Below are positions 1-12,519 of a stretch of DNA of 64,000 bases, in pieces; positions within the stretch are counted from its first letter, which is position 1; every line of letters begins with the position of its first letter. Both the position numbers and the translations under genes were made by a program. Origin of the DNA: Corynespora cassiicola. Its lineage: Eukaryota; Ascomycota; Dothideomycetes; Pleosporales; Corynesporascaceae. The notes under the pieces were generated by a model, which did no database searches, was not told the DNA's origin, and saw only the letters and a program-made list of their open reading frames with translations. Location: positions 1,488,001 to 1,552,000 of the forward strand of contig JAEUWY010000012.1 in assembly GCA_022059125.1 (NCBI GenBank), in the 5' to 3' direction.

Positions 1-32
1 GGGAGCTGATATCCCTGTAACCGCCGCCGGCC

Positions 33-2057
33 ATGCCTCCATATCCCCCGCACCCTCGCCATATGCTGCGTCGCTCGAGGTCAGATAGTGTTATTGAGAA
101 TGATGGTGTTTTAGAAACAGTCACAGACTCGAAGTGGTCTCTCATCTTACATCTCATAGACAGGCAAGATGCTCATGACGCCTTCGTCGAGCATGGCATA
201 ACGGATCTTTGGCTTCCACTGCCCAAACAGAACCTCCGGCGCCTCCTGAACGACCCTACGGCAGAGAAACGGTTCTTTTCCCAACAAGAGAGGTTTTACC
301 ATGATACTTGGCCGGATATTGAGGACGGACCAACTCCACACCTTTCCTTCGAGGATGGCGAAGAGATGGTCGCTACCCACTCGATACTGGGAGAAGGAGG
401 ACATGGAATAGTCGAGCAGGTTGTACTCCCAACCGCCCCGCAGCATATAGTATGCGTGCGAAAGAGGATCGCAAGGCCGCGGCAACTCCGGGCGCATAAA
501 CAAATGATGGCGGCTTTCGCGCGCGAGGTACATGTCATGCGACAAGTGGAACACCACCACTGCGTTCGGTTCTTGGGTAGCTACACTGATCTGGACTCTT
601 TGGCGATCCTCCTAACACCGGTGGCGGAGATGGATTTGGCTGCCTTTCTCGATCTGGAAACAATCGGTGATACACAGCGGAGCATTCTCCGTCGGGGGAT
701 CAATTGTCTTTGCACAGCGTTAAACTATCTTCATCAAAAGAAGATCCGGTAAGTTGTTTCTGAAATCATTTCCTATGACATCTACGGTTGTATCTTCTAC
801 CGTAGATGGAGTCTACGAATCTCGTTTGTGCTTTGACCTGGAGTAAGCCCATTCTCGGAGGAATAGACAGTTGATCCCCACAGACATGAGGACCTCAAGC
901 CGGCCAACGTGTTGATCCAGGATGGTAATATTCTGTTGACGGATTTCGGCTTCAGGTGAGAACTACTGGATAATCTCAAGGAAATTCTACTCACGCTTTC
1001 CAGCCTCGACTTTTCTGATGATTCCATCTCCACGACGACAGGAGTCCCCTCGGCTTGGTCGGCTAGATACTCCGCTCCAGAGATAATGGATTACGAGGCT
1101 CGAAACAGGGCCACCGATGTATGGAGCCTCGGCTGCATACTTATTGAGATGCTCTCACGACTCTACGGCTATCGTCTTTCTGAACTCAAGCTATTCTGGA
1201 AGTTGACAGGATATGGCCACGGTAGCTATTCACACAACGAGGAAGCTACGACTAAATGGCACGCGAAACTACTCGCAGAGATTGGAACAAACTCCAAGGA
1301 CAAAGCGCTCTGTTTCCTCACATCCCACATGCTGTATTCGGATCGACTCCTGCGCCCGTCAACCCAGCAAGTCGTCGATCGACTTGTAGACCTCGACCTC
1401 TTTTTCCCCTTTGATATTCCATCCATGTGCCGTTTCTGCCGGGAGGAGACCAGATCATCCAATCTAGAAGTATTACGATTCTCGCGATCTTTCTGGGCCA
1501 CAGAGTATTGGTGGACGCAGGGCTATTTCTACCCCGGCATCTCCGACGACTTCACCTTCATACTCGCCGACTTGGACTGCAAGATCATAGCCTTCAAGCA
1601 CGATTTCCCCACGCCAGGAAGCGAGATCAGCGCCTTCTCACACTACTTCGAGGAACCCCTGGCCATCGAAATGAAATGTCGATATCTGCTATCGGCAGCC
1701 TCGAGGACCGGCTCCACCAAGGAATTCTGGAACGCGCACCGAGGCCAGAAAACGCGCTCCCACCACAAGGGCGTCAAGCACGCCCTTCTCAGCACCGATA
1801 TTGTTTCCCTGAAGCACGTCGTGTTCACGCGGTTGTATTGCAATATCCTTCTCCCATCGGAGAATCCAGAGGTGCTCACCTTCCAGACGCGGTTGATTCA
1901 GATTTCGCTTCTTCCAGTGTGCTTTCCGCGGTCCAAGTCGTATGGAGCCTTTTTCTTCATGGTTTCGTTTTCTAAGAAAGAGTTGGTCTCCGAGACGGAA
2001 CGCACGGAGTGGGGCGTGATGGATTTGGCTTCGGTTTCGCACGATGCCATGGCTTGA
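33..2057 (+). CDS. Serine/threonine protein kinase, non-RD type, with long C-terminal region
   Basis: Three exons fit splice consensus and frame: 33-748, 884-955 and 1004-2057 (613 aa). The introns have donors GTAAGT and GTGAGA and CAG acceptors. Kinase landmarks appear in order: glycine loop LGEGGHGIVE near residue 119, a VRKR lysine region, alpha-C FAREV, catalytic loop RHEDLKPANVL near 238-248, DFG near 259-261, APE near 287, then DVWSLGCI. The residue before the catalytic Asp is Glu rather than Arg, so it is a non-RD kinase, though Asp, Lys and Asn of the loop are present. About 110 residues precede the domain and about 230 follow; I recognise no domain in either. An in-frame stop at 18-20 supports the chosen start, but an upstream exon outside the window cannot be excluded. 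The specific family and substrate are unknown. Confidence 0.85.
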
Positions 2058-3089
2058 TATTCTCGACACTGTATCAGTGATGAGGTAGGTTGTGACTTAT
2101 GACGACAGGCAAAGTGCATGGGTCATGCTTTATGCTCTATCAAGGTGCGTTTTACCTTCTTTTGCTAGTACATCTGGTGCTCAAGTGGCTGATCAGGCAA
2201 GGCATGGTCCATGGGCAGTGCTAGCCGCCTCTACCGATTTTCTTAACTGGATCATCTTGGTACTTTCTTGCGCTTATATTTTGACTTGATCATTCTTCTT
2301 TCCTTTCCTTTCCTTCGTCACCGTATACATCATGATACCCTTGTTACTTGCAAATTTCTACATGTCTTGGCCGATTTCCTCGCACTGTCGCTATTCGTGT
2401 CATTCTTCTAGTCACTGCATTAATAGCGTTCAACCTACTTTGCACGGTGGATTTCTGTTGTTACCAATTCTTCCTTTGGGCACGCCGACTACACTATTAT
2501 AATTAATATGAGTCAGCCTGTGGTCAACAACCTATACATGTTCGCCACTACTGTGCACCATGTATGCTTGCGCCACTGTGATTCAATAGATCGTCCGTCC
2601 TGACAGTGGGCGTTGATAGTGCCGCCTGATGTCAGCCTCTACATCATCTGACGCGAGTCACTGCTCTCCAGCTCGCTGGTTCAACGCCACTAGACCGCAA
2701 AACGTACCAGCAGCTGAGGGACCGCCATGTGCCGCCCCTGAAAAGATTTGGATGTTAGTGCAACACGCCCATCACCTCGCCACCACACTCGTCAAGCTTC
2801 ATTCACACAACCATGGCACAAGGTAGTAGATCAACATGTTCAACACACACATGTTTATTTGAAGGCCTGGCTCAGTGACAAAGTGGTCAGATCCAGCCAG
2901 GCCAACACCGACGTTGAAACCAATTATGCTTTAAAAAAAAATCTCGCCTTGCAAATGCCAGTGAAAGAGAGACATGAACTTCGTGGAAGCGTGCAACGTA
3001 ACCGGAAAAAAAAAGAAACCCCGTGGGGATGCCATGCCTTTGAACGCCTGCAGTAAGCAACCAGTCGTCAAGCGCGAGAAAATACTCGC
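2058..3089. other. Intergenic, convergent 3' ends
   Basis: The kinase and the prenyl synthase end towards each other here. The stretch is moderately AT-rich with a few A-runs. Open frames are short, lack recognisable motifs and look spurious. Both 3' untranslated regions presumably lie here. Confidence 0.5.
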
Positions 3090-4472
3090 TCATCGCAGGA
3101 CCAGTCTGGAGAGCACGGCACGGAGCGCTTCGGCCCCCTCGACGCCGTCCTGGCCAAGCTTGCGCTCGGCCTCGTCCACCAACTCCTCGCTCTTCTGCCT
3201 CAACTCGTTGATGATCTTCTTGGAGTAGTCGAAGCTGCCCTTCTCCTCGAGGTACTTCATGGCGTACCGCTTGACGTCCTCGTCGGTCGTCTTCTGCTTG
3301 AGGATGTTGATCAAGACTAAGTTTGAGGGGTCGGCGCGGATCGCGTGGATCACCGGGAAGGAGAATTTCCCCTCGGTCAGATCCTCGCAGAGGCCCTTGA
3401 GGGACGAGTAGCCCGAGGTGGGTGACAAGTTCAGGTGATCATCCAAGATTTGGAACAGGAGGCCAACGGTCGACACCAGGGGGGCACAATCGCTGGGGCT
3501 TGGTTAGCATTGATGCTAAAACGCGGAGGCGGACAGGGATCCGAGGCATAGGACCATGACGTCAATGGGGGGAGTGCGTAGGAACTTACATGTTGACAGA
3601 GCTTTCGGCTTGCATCAACTTAATTGCTAGCCTGAACAGGCCACCGGTCTTGTTCCCCACCATTTCGAGATAGTCTGCTTCGCTAGGGCATGTCAGACTG
3701 TCCCTCCAGTAGAGGTCCATGCCCTGGCCGCGGTGCAGGTTGAGTAGTTCCTCGGTGAATATTTCTATCAGCTTGGGGTTGTTCATGAGCATCAGCTCCT
3801 GCAGGGCCTTGAAGTAGACGTAATTGGCCGAGTTGATGGTTTGTGCGACGCCGAAAATGCTGTTGGCGACAGGGATGCCGCGGCGGAGAACAGACGAGTC
3901 TTCGACATCGTCAACTCTATGGCACTAGGTCAGCGGGGAGGGCCAGCACTCGGCAGCAGAGACGTGGCATACAGGAGCGATGCCGTATGCAGCATGCCAA
4001 CGACGCGCGTAATCACCTCGAGCCTCTCCGGAGGCACCCTCAACCAGCGGTTGAAGGCGGCGATGAGCTGGCTGCGGATGTCCTTGCCCGGGTGGCCGTA
4101 CAGGTAGTCGTAGGGGCCAAGCAGAATGCGCTCCTTCTCGTCGTTCCAAGTGCTCTCGTTGCCGTAAATCAGGCTGTCGCCCACGCCCTTGAGCGGGTCT
4201 GCGGGCGGCGGCGACAAGGGCGTGGGGTATGCGTGCATGGTGTTGGGGGTCGGCTGCGAGCCCGTGTTCTGGTACGAGTGGCGGTTGAGCCCGTTGGAGC
4301 TATGCGAGTGCTTGCTTTTTTTGCTCTGGCTCATCCAGTCGATTTCAGACAGCGGGCGGAGGACGCTGGAGCGGTGCTTGATGCCGTTGATGCCGTACGA
4401 GCTGGAGCGGGGAGGGATTGCGTTGGGTGAGGCGAAGGGGGACGGCGAGGGCGAGGGCGTGTCGGGCGGCAT
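3090..4472 (-). CDS. Geranylgeranyl diphosphate synthase (polyprenyl synthetase family)
   Basis: Exons 4472-3973, 3916-3590 and 3492-3090 give 409 aa. The enzyme condenses isopentenyl diphosphate with allylic diphosphates to C20 geranylgeranyl diphosphate, for protein prenylation, carotenoids or diterpenes. The first Asp-rich motif, DDVED (about 169-173), is created exactly at the intron 1 junction (HTASLL/VDDVED). The second motif region reads QILDDHLN (about 290-297), the form common in fungal GGPP synthases. Family motifs [16 protein letters not shown]-like [14 protein letters not shown] and a conserved [12 protein letters not shown] are visible. The first ~100 residues are Pro/Ser/His-rich, as in other filamentous fungal homologues. 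No terpene cyclase or other biosynthetic cluster gene is adjacent, so a housekeeping role is more likely than a secondary-metabolite one. Confidence 0.93.
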
Positions 4473-5895
4473 GGCTCTTCGGTGCGAGCAGCGGGTCTGC
4501 TGCTACGTGGTTGCCTGCGCGAATCCAGTTACGACAGCGGGGAGGGGCTGTGAATACCGACGGAGCGAATCCACAGGCGAATCGACGAGGGTGCTGGGCT
4601 CGGGGATTATGGCTCTGGGCTCTGCTCAGCGGGCACGGCGGTGGTCGGCTGTCGGGCGGGCGAGCATGCGCGCGTCTGCAGCTTGCTCTGTCGAGACAGT
4701 GGGCTGCAGCAGCAGAGGCAACACGGTGCCTAGGGGGAGCAAGGTAGCAGGCGTAGCGGCCTTCTCGCGGGCAGGGCGGGCGGTCGACTATGGTGGCCGC
4801 AGTGCAAACGCAGTCAGCATGTCCAGGGCGGAGATTGGGAAGGGCGCGGTAGCCGGCAGAGTTCGAGGTGAAATAGGAGCGCGGGCTCGCCGCCAGGAAC
4901 CGCAGCTTTTGTTGCAGACGCTCATTGCGGTCCGGAGTGGTACATTACTAGGCCATTGGAGAGGTGCGTGGCCTAGTCGCGATGCGCAGGTGACGGCCGC
5001 TTCGCCGTGGCGCTCGCCTAGCCTGCTAGCCGTCCACGGGCCCCATGGCCTGCAGCCTTCACATGCACTGCGCGCCCCGTGTGCCCTGCCTGCCCTGCCT
5101 GCCCTGCCCTGCCTGCCCTGCCCGACAAAGCCTCCCCCAGGCACTGGATAAAGGACGTTTGTCGTCGGCGATCCCCCGTGTCCATTGCCGCCTGTGGGTG
5201 GCTGCCAATGCCGTGCAGCCTCTGCCCGGCCCAATTGGCACACGGCCGCCCTCAATGCGCTGCCAGAGTACCTGCGAGACCTCCCATTCAACCGCCTCCC
5301 ACTGCATGCATAGGCTCCTGTATTCGGCCAGTCCCGCTGCAACTAGTTCCTCGCCATGCGCTCCCGTCACAAGTTTTTGCCTTCGAGAACCGTCCGGCCG
5401 CTCTTGCATGCACCGCGTTGAATCATGGTCAATGGCAATCTGCCGGCACTTACTCGAGCACTAGTGCACTGCGGGCTGCTTGAATGCTCCATGCTCCATG
5501 CTCCACCTTGGCCACCGTCAAGGATACGCAGATCAGGCCCTGGATATCAAGCTTGCACGGGGAGACGGGCACTGCAAAGTAACATGCAATATTGGCTATA
5601 GCTACAGGTGCTGGCGGATGGAAACCCTGACACGTCTGCATATCAATGAACTGCAGGCGTCAACTACGCCATTGACATGCCTTATCAGTACCACTATTCC
5701 ATGAAAACACAAAGGAAAATCGCCAGAAAGGGAAAATGCCCCATATGCCGACATACTCATACAAAGCTCACAGTCCTCCAATAACGCCATCCATGCCGTG
5801 ATCCTCATCAAATGTAGCCTTCCTGTCCGCTCGCCGCTATACCCTACAGCCTGCATTACATACAGTTGTGGGTAGCGTCCTCCCAGCTCCGCCCT
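4473..5895. other. Intergenic, promoter side of GGPP synthase
   Basis: GC-rich 1.4 kb between two minus-strand genes. It holds the promoter and 5' untranslated region of the prenyl synthase and the 3' region of the 2EXR gene. Open frames on both strands are low-complexity and I do not call them. Confidence 0.5.
5082..5124. repeat. Short CTGCC/CTGCCC tandem array
   Basis: Imperfect head-to-tail copies of CTGCC and TGCCC fill this stretch. It is a simple-sequence tract in the region upstream of the GGPP synthase gene. Confidence 0.75.
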
Positions 5896-6920
5896 TCACT
5901 CGCCCTTGGCCGCCTTTTTCGATGGCTTCTTCGACGTCACCATCTTTTGGCGGGCACAGAGCAGCTTGCTCAACTCATCCCGGAATTGCTGCAAGTCTCT
6001 GGCTGGGTTGGTGTCCGAAGTCTCGCGGCGGTTGTACCAGCTGCTCTGGAAGTTCCGGCGCGAAACCTCCACCAAGGTGACTGCCGCATCCGCTTGGCCC
6101 TTTGCAGCACCTACAGCCTCCAACCAGGGGAATGCATCGCGGTAGATCTGTCTAGCCACCCATTTGGGAAGGCTCCTGCAAGCAAGGCATCCTTCGAATC
6201 TGAACTGGGTGAGGTTTGTGGCGGAAGCGAGAAGGGCAAAGGCACTGTGATTGTAGCCCTTGTGCATCCCTCTATAAGCGCTCCATCTTAGAAGGGTAAC
6301 CTTCTTGAGGAGCAAGGCGGCCCGAGGTCCACAGTCGACAAGGAAGGAGTGCATGGCCAGTGGATCCAACAGTTTGAACTCATTTCCATATAGGATGCCG
6401 CGACTCTCTTGATGGATTTGTTTGCTGACGGCCAGAAGCGAAGGTACGAGGGCTCGAGGCTCAGGCTCAGGCTCAGGCTCAGACTTGTCATCTCGATCAG
6501 AGTCACTGGTCCAATGTGGATAACCGGGCAGGTTGGTCGCCTGTGGGGGTAGTCGCTCTACAGTGCGTCGGTACTTCTTCGTCGTGGCTGCCAGATAGAT
6601 GCCCGCGGGATCCATGAGACAGTAATCGTAGATCATGTTACGGATTTCTGCCGGAAGCTGGAGGAAAGGGAATGTCTTGTGCTTGGGGGTTGAATGTGCA
6701 GCCCGCTTGCTCTTCTACTTGATGTCAGTGTCATCAGGCCATGGCAAGTCCGGTGTGTTACCTTTGGCCTCGAATACTTGACAACATCCTGAGAGTCGTG
6801 GTCGCTGAGGTTGTCCTCGGAATCAGAAAATTGCTCGTAGTAGTTGATTTGTGCCCGCTTGCGTTTCGAGTATCTGCCAGAAGCCTGAGGCGGAGCTTGG
6901 GTCTCCTGGGGTTGAGACAT
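5896..6920 (-). CDS. 2EXR-domain / DUF7730-like protein
   Basis: Exons 6920-6762 and 6714-5896 join in phase 0 across a 47 nt intron (325 aa). The join creates FPFLQLPAEIRNMIYDYCL, the signature opening of the fungal 2EXR/DUF7730 families, a very expanded class of F-box-like proteins in filamentous fungi. A later LLAVSKQIHQESRGILYG block is the usual second half of that region. The N-terminus has a KRKR basic run and an acidic stretch. A short SEPEPEPEP repeat sits at about 6461-6484. The C-terminus is Lys-rich. Molecular function is unknown. The gene is divergent from DPH7, only 465 bp away. Confidence 0.8.
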
Positions 6921-7385
6921 GGTGATTGTGTGTGTTGGGGTCGTTGGTGTTGTTAAGGAGAGAAGAGGAGGCAGGAGATATTCTGGCAGAAGGATGCAGT
7001 CGAGACGCGTGTGTGCGTGTGTGCGTGTGTGCCTGAGAACGCGAAAGAGACGCGCTCTCAGGCGACTTTAATAGAGAGCGGAGGGGTGGCTGCGTTCAAG
7101 TGGCTGACCGCTTTGGGATTAGCGTAGGCAGCAATTGAGGCTTTGCAGGGATCAGATAAGGCATCAACTCGTAAATCCAGGGCTGTACCTGTCACCAGAC
7201 CGTCTTTTTCAGAACCCATTCGGAAACCTGACGCCAACAAAGACGACAGTGGCGCCAGCCCATGGAAAATTGTAAACAATGGCGTCTTCCCACAGTGGGA
7301 AAGTCGTGCCAAGCCCGCTTATCGATAGCGACTCACCACCACCACCAGCGAAATCTTCTGAGCAATTTCTGACTCCGAAAAGACA
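6921..7385. promoter_or_regulatory. Shared divergent promoter region, 2EXR gene and DPH7
   Basis: The 465 bp between two head-to-head start codons must contain both promoters. A GT-rich alternating run (GTGTGTGCG units) lies at about 7008-7034, on the 2EXR side. No clear TATA box was seen. Confidence 0.5.
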
Positions 7386-8643
7386 ATGACTTCGGTTGAA
7401 TCAGTCAAATCGCTCGTTCTAGAGCTCCCGCCGAGTTGTGTCGAGTTTTCGCCTCTGGCTCCTCAATACGCCGTCGTAGGCACATACAACCTCGAAAAGC
7501 AACATGCAGACGAGACCGCCGCACAGTCGGATGAGGCTAAAAGCCAGACCCGGAACGGAAGTCTCATCCTCATCCAAGTAGACAAGGACGACGTGTAAGA
7601 CTATCTTTTCCGATGAACTCCATTGCTTTGAAGATGTTCAAACCTCCACCAATCACCCAGGTACATGTAGGTCATGGTATCTAATGAGTGGCAGCAACAT
7701 CATCCAGACCGTTCCCACTCCATCGGCTATCCTGGACATCCACTTTGCTCCCCCGAATGACCAGGCCGGAATGTTTGGAGTTGCAACATCTACCGGCTCT
7801 ATTGACATCTACCAGCTTGATGTGAAGCATGGCCAGAAGCCTGAAATAACTCATTTGAGGACACTGCAATTTTGTCCAGAGACTGTCCTTGTGACGGCAT
7901 TCTCATGGCATCCTAGAGGGGATGTGGTCGGAATGACTCTGAGTGATGGCCAGGTACGCCTAGGTAAGGTCGTTTTGCAAGATGCAGAGCACATAACCAC
8001 AAGCGGCGATGTAGTAACGCACGACCTTGAGGCTTGGACACTAGCATTCCTACCAGATGGGCTTGGCATACTCTCAGGGGGCGATGACAGTACGCTGCGC
8101 TTCATGGAACTTGACAGCAATTTGGAATGCCATCTTGACGATTCAGCCCCTGGCGAGTCCTCAGCCGCCCAGAAATTGCCCTGGGTGGATAGGAAGACGC
8201 ATACAGCAGGCGTCACGGCTATATTACCGCTCCAAGTCAACGAAGATGGACTATTGGTTCTCACAGGAAGCTATGACGATCACATTAGGCTACTCTATGC
8301 TCCATCAATTGGCCGGAGATCGGTCCTTGCCGAATTGAATCTAGGCGGAGGCGTGTGGCGCCTGAAACTGCTCGGTTGTCGACCAGGCTGCTCTGCGTTG
8401 CCGGGCCAGGCTTTGCCCCAAGAAATCCTTCTCCTTGCCAGTTGCATGCATGCGGGGAGTAGAATTCTGAGATTGCGCCGCGAGGGAGACGAGGACTGGC
8501 AATTCGAGGTGCTGGCAAGCTTCGAAGAACACAAGAGCATGAACTATGGGAGCGACTTTCAGCCGTTGTTGGGTTCTGCTAATCAAACAACGTTTATTAC
8601 GACGAGTTTCTACGATAGACTTCTGTGTCTTTGGAGATTTTGA
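7386..8643 (+). CDS. DPH7: Diphthine methyltransferase/methylesterase homologue, WD40 protein DPH7 (yeast RRT2)
   Basis: Exons 7386-7594 and 7671-8643 (393 aa), joined in phase 2 with a GTAAGA donor. The family removes the methyl ester from methylated diphthine on elongation factor 2, the step before final amidation to diphthamide. The N-terminus (LPPSCVEFSPLAPQYAVVGTY) matches the family opening, followed by TPSAILDIHFAP, and WD-like repeats are visible: GILSGGDDSTLRFMELD, TGSYDDHIRLLY and the C-terminal SFYDRLLCLWRF. The SYDDHIR and FYDRLLCLW motifs are characteristic of DPH7 rather than generic WD40 proteins. The first intron lies within the N-terminal propeller and its acceptor is chosen because it alone keeps the frame. 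Confidence 0.85.
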
Positions 8644-9102
8644 TATAGGTTGTTGGCAAGCAATAAGAAGCTTGACCCAGTAAGAAATGGAGCTCTTCAG
8701 CACTGGCCATGATGTGCGACATTTGCGTGCCTGTGTATTGCCAGAATCTATCAATCATTGGCTCGATCGTTTTGTAGTACATGTTGCCTTGAAGTTTGGT
8801 ACTTTCTGCACTCTAAAGCTTGCCGCCTTTACTTTGGAACTGGGGGGGGCAATCCTATTCCTAACCACGAGCAGAATCAAACGCCAGGCCAGTGGTCCAT
8901 TCTTAGTTTGATATCATCGTACATGATTTCAATGGCCTTAATCTTACCTGGCCTAACATGGAGATACTTTTCTCGGTCGCCTATCTTGTTTGCCTTTACT
9001 TCCTCGGTCTGCGCACACAAATTTGCACAGACCAGACGCCCAGCTATATGACGTATCCATTTCCCTTCCTCACTCCCATCTCTCTGACAATTCAGGAACC
9101 AC
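8644..9102. other. Intergenic
   Basis: DPH7 3' region and promoter of SSP-A. AT-rich towards the right. I see no gene and no clear TATA box. Confidence 0.4.
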
Positions 9103-9959
9103 ATGCACGCTTCAATCATGACCCATCATTCAGCCATGCATATGGCAGCTTTCCTCTTAGTCCTGCTACTGTGCGTCATCTCCACGGCCGCAGAGTCATC
9201 GAATGGCGACACCATGGTGGCTAAGGACCCAATGCTCTCACTGACTCATATACCTCCTGAACCTGCGTACAACGAGTATCCAAATACACCTGCAGGGGCT
9301 ATGAGTGCCAATGGCGGCACCATGTGCTTCTTCAAAATGGTCGTCGAGCAAGAATGCAGGTACGGAACTTCCTTGACCAAAGCACAATTCTGGCCAAAAT
9401 CTTTCATCGAAGACGATACCAAGGACCAAGTTAAACCATTTTTTGTGAATGATGGGAGAGATGTACCGGCGGACGAAGAGTGGATGTACTTCAACGAGAA
9501 AACAAGGCACAGAATCAAGCTCAAGGGTGACGACAAATATGTCGGGTAAGCAAAGACACCTGCGTCGGCCCATCTTCGCTTCGCCATGTTAATCAATTAA
9601 TTATGTGCTGTCTAGAGCCAATACAATGTCCTTGGAGTTCGAGCCATGGAACGGTCGGTTTTTGATGTTTCATAACGCGGCATGTGCATGGGATGAATTC
9701 CGCAAGTACGAAAATCGTACCTGCAGTAATACCGGTCGCGTTGCGTGGTGTAGCCGAGGGGATTGGACTGAGGGTGATTCTGGATGGGACAAGCGAATGA
9801 AAGATGGCTGCAAGGGCTGGGCGGCGAGGGTGAGTCGGCCAACCAATAACCTCGTGAACGTACAACTGACCGTGGTCACAGAATCACATGATGGATTGCT
9901 GGTTCGAGTGCAAAGTTGGTTCATCAGAAGCTGGATTAGAACTCGAGGAGTTTTGGTGA
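9103..9959 (+). CDS. Small secreted cysteine-rich protein, SSP-A of a four-member local family
   Basis: Exons 9103-9545, 9616-9829 and 9882-9959 (244 aa). A signal peptide is clear: MAAFLLVLLLCVISTAAES follows several possible start Met codons (9103, 9118, 9136, 9142). The mature part has eight Cys. Family marks: CFFKMVVEQEC (C-x9-C), CAWDEF, CSRGDW, and the last exon, which starts NHMMDCWFEC right after an Arg codon at a phase-0 intron with donor GTGAGT. This member is the longest: it carries an extra phase-2 intron and a 16-residue tail after the final Cys. No known domain was recognised. Secretion, size and rapid divergence fit an effector-like or extracellular protein. That function is inference. 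Confidence 0.75.
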
Positions 9960-11359
9960 GAGAGTTTGCAGTTAAATTTTTGCGACTCTAGAGAATGACC
10001 GGCGGAAACGGCTACGGAAAGCAGGCTTTGTCACATCGACTGTGACCTCGATCTCAGGACAGTTATCAGCTTGTAACTCTCATAAGAATGCTAAGATATG
10101 ATTCTGTACACATGTAGCTCATATATTGCTCCAGTTACCACAATTCATTCTCAGACAAAGCCAAACAACATCTGAGTATAGGGGGGGGGGCGTGAGCAAA
10201 TCGTTTCCTCGTTTGCTCGAATGCGGCACAGTCATCGACCTCCAATCTCTTTGGCACAAAGCAATGTTGTATCACATATAGTGACTCATAACAGCCCATA
10301 GAATCTAAAATATTCTATTTGTCTCCGAGTGCTGGGAGTCAAAATTACCCTATGCTTCAACCCAATTTCCTAAGCTCGGACATGAGCCCCACTTGTTCTT
10401 GTACCATTTTCCATTCCAAACACCAACAAACCTATAACTGTCGCGAAATGTGCCATCATTTTTCATTTCCGAGCAAACATCCTAGAGGTCATCTAATTTC
10501 TGCTCTTCTTGGCTATAGCCACTTGGGCTGTCGCCACCCCCCAATTTAGTGCGGCGAACACGCTTGTCACCCGGTACAACGGAAGGAGGTGTCAATCGTT
10601 CATACGAACTTTGTAGTACGATTATATAGCAGCAGATCAATAAAATCCAATCATCGAGTGTGTGTCGGCTCTCATAGTCAAATTTAACAGGACGAAAGGC
10701 ATGAAGATTCCCATCTCTATTTCAACACTCCCGTTTCATCCCAAAGAGAAACAACTACAGACCATCACAGGCTCCGCGAAACCATCTGCACTCGTTCCGT
10801 ATTTAGACGAAGATATACAAAAGTTGAAATTTTGGAGATTTTGCGCGGTATGAGTACCCAAAGAAAGGCTCCAACGAATGTGAGTATGGCTAGATTGGTG
10901 CTTGGGTCCATCACAAACTTGACTGCTTAGATTGAGACATCAGCAATACCCTGTTCTTTAGGCTCCCTTTACTTGACTCTAAGAGATTACCAACAGAAGT
11001 AATTTCATGGGATTTGACACTTGATTTGTTGGTTTGCCTGCATCTAATATATCGAGAGCGTCGCACGAGACAGTATAGGGGGGATGAACAGCAGATGCCC
11101 CGAGCACTGCACTTGTCGGGTGAATGAGTCTCAACTAGTAATGATTCGCTGTGTGGTAATCTTAAACACGGCTGGTTGCGGCACACCCATACATAAAAGT
11201 CCTCGAAGAGTCACCACACTGGAAAACCAACCCTAATCTTCAAACCGCTTCCTCCCTTTCTTTTCTCCTCCCTTGGCTGGTCGTATCAAGCTGTACGGAA
11301 CGATATCTCTCTCACGACACCTGCGAGTATTGAAGGCTTTGCCTTTGGAGTTATACAAC
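9960..11359. other. Intergenic between SSP-A and SSP-B
   Basis: AT-rich 1.4 kb with a ten-base G run at 10181-10190. No frame with family motifs or a signal peptide was found. A CATAAAAG TATA-like element lies near 11191-11199, about 165 bp upstream of the SSP-B start, and could be its promoter element. Confidence 0.4.
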
Positions 11360-11956
11360 ATGAGACTTCCGATATCAGCTTTGTCCTTGATCGGCTTCGC
11401 GGCAATTCTGAAGCCGGCAGTGACTCTTAGCCTACCGCCTGTACTCGATTCTCGCGCCACCCAGCCACAATGCACCCTCGTACTGAATGTATGGGAAGAA
11501 TGCCGACTTACACAACTGCACAGGACATACATAGACGAAAAGACGGGTGAAGAAAAAACCGAGTACTTTCCCGAAGAATGGCTTAATGTGGTCGACCCGA
11601 AATTCTATTTTTGGAACCAAGAGCAGAAGCAGATCCCTTACAACAACGATTATGCCCTGGACAAGTACTACAACTCTGGTACGTGGTTCAACACCACTGG
11701 GTTGACACAGAATTTCCGTTTCTCTGCGGATGGAAACTTGGCGTTTCACTTCAATTACGGAGGCTGTTGGTGGGACGAGGCTACCGCCACCCAAGAATGT
11801 GGAAGTTGCACCAGGGGTGCTTGGAGCGCTGAAGCATTCGATTGCAAAGCGGAGGCACGAGAGCTGTCCCGGGTAGGAGAAATGACTTTCAACCCCAAGA
11901 GTCTTGCTAATATGCCGTAGTATCGTCATTTAAACTGTCCGTTTCTTTGTGGTTAG
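11360..11956 (+). CDS. Small secreted cysteine-rich protein, SSP-B
   Basis: Exons 11360-11872 and 11921-11956 (182 aa). I chose the Met at 11360 because it directly begins a signal peptide (MRLPISALSLIGFAAILKP); the frame is open further upstream but unlike a secreted N-terminus. Reading straight through gives a stop at 11918-11920. A 48 nt intron with donor GTAGGA, a CTAAT branch-like site and TAG acceptor instead adds a last exon encoding YRHLNCPFLCG, matching the other members. Family marks: CTLVLNVWEEC (C-x9-C), CWWDEA, CTRGAW. Eight Cys in the mature protein and one NTT glycosylation site. Function unknown; effector-like by inference. Confidence 0.72.
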
Positions 11957-12519
11957 TGTGAAAGGTGCAATAGAATAAGCCTAAAGATTTGGCGAGGATT
12001 TCCTACTTATTTGTTTCCTTACTTTCCATTTTTTTTGGATAAATTGCAATATTTGTTTTTCTTTAATGTCTCATAACTATTGTAGTAATGCTATGTTGAA
12101 GTCTGTCCTTGATTATTTTCTTGAATTTATCAAATCTGACTACGAAAATCTCAGTGCTCCGTTTTGTTGAGATTGCTGAGCCTTGAACCCTGGTTTGGCT
12201 GTTTTTCTCTTGAGATTCAACATAAAACACCATTGCGAACATCATCTCGAGAGCTAATTCCATATCGGCATACGATATGAGTACGTAATAAGAACGAGGA
12301 CGCATAACATGATGGCGAAGTCGAAGTAGAGAAAAGCTTTTCATTTTTGCATTGCAGATGCCCAACGGCACCACGATATAGCCTTCCTTAATCATTGATG
12401 ATTCCACTAGTCACGAAAGATCGCCAACCAATAGCTGTTTAAGCCTCCGTGAAAGTTGACCATTCACTTTTGTAAACCGCACCACCTCAGAGCCAAGTGC
12501 ATGGCGACATCGAATCTGT
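11957..12519. other. Intergenic, convergent SSP-B and SSP-C 3' ends
   Basis: AT-rich with T runs, consistent with two facing 3' untranslated regions. I see no gene. Confidence 0.4.

Noticed and set aside
3090..4472. DDHLN in place of a strict DDxxD second motif as a defect in GGPP synthase
   Set aside because: Fungal GGPP synthases commonly carry DDYLN/DDHLN-type second motifs, so this is normal.
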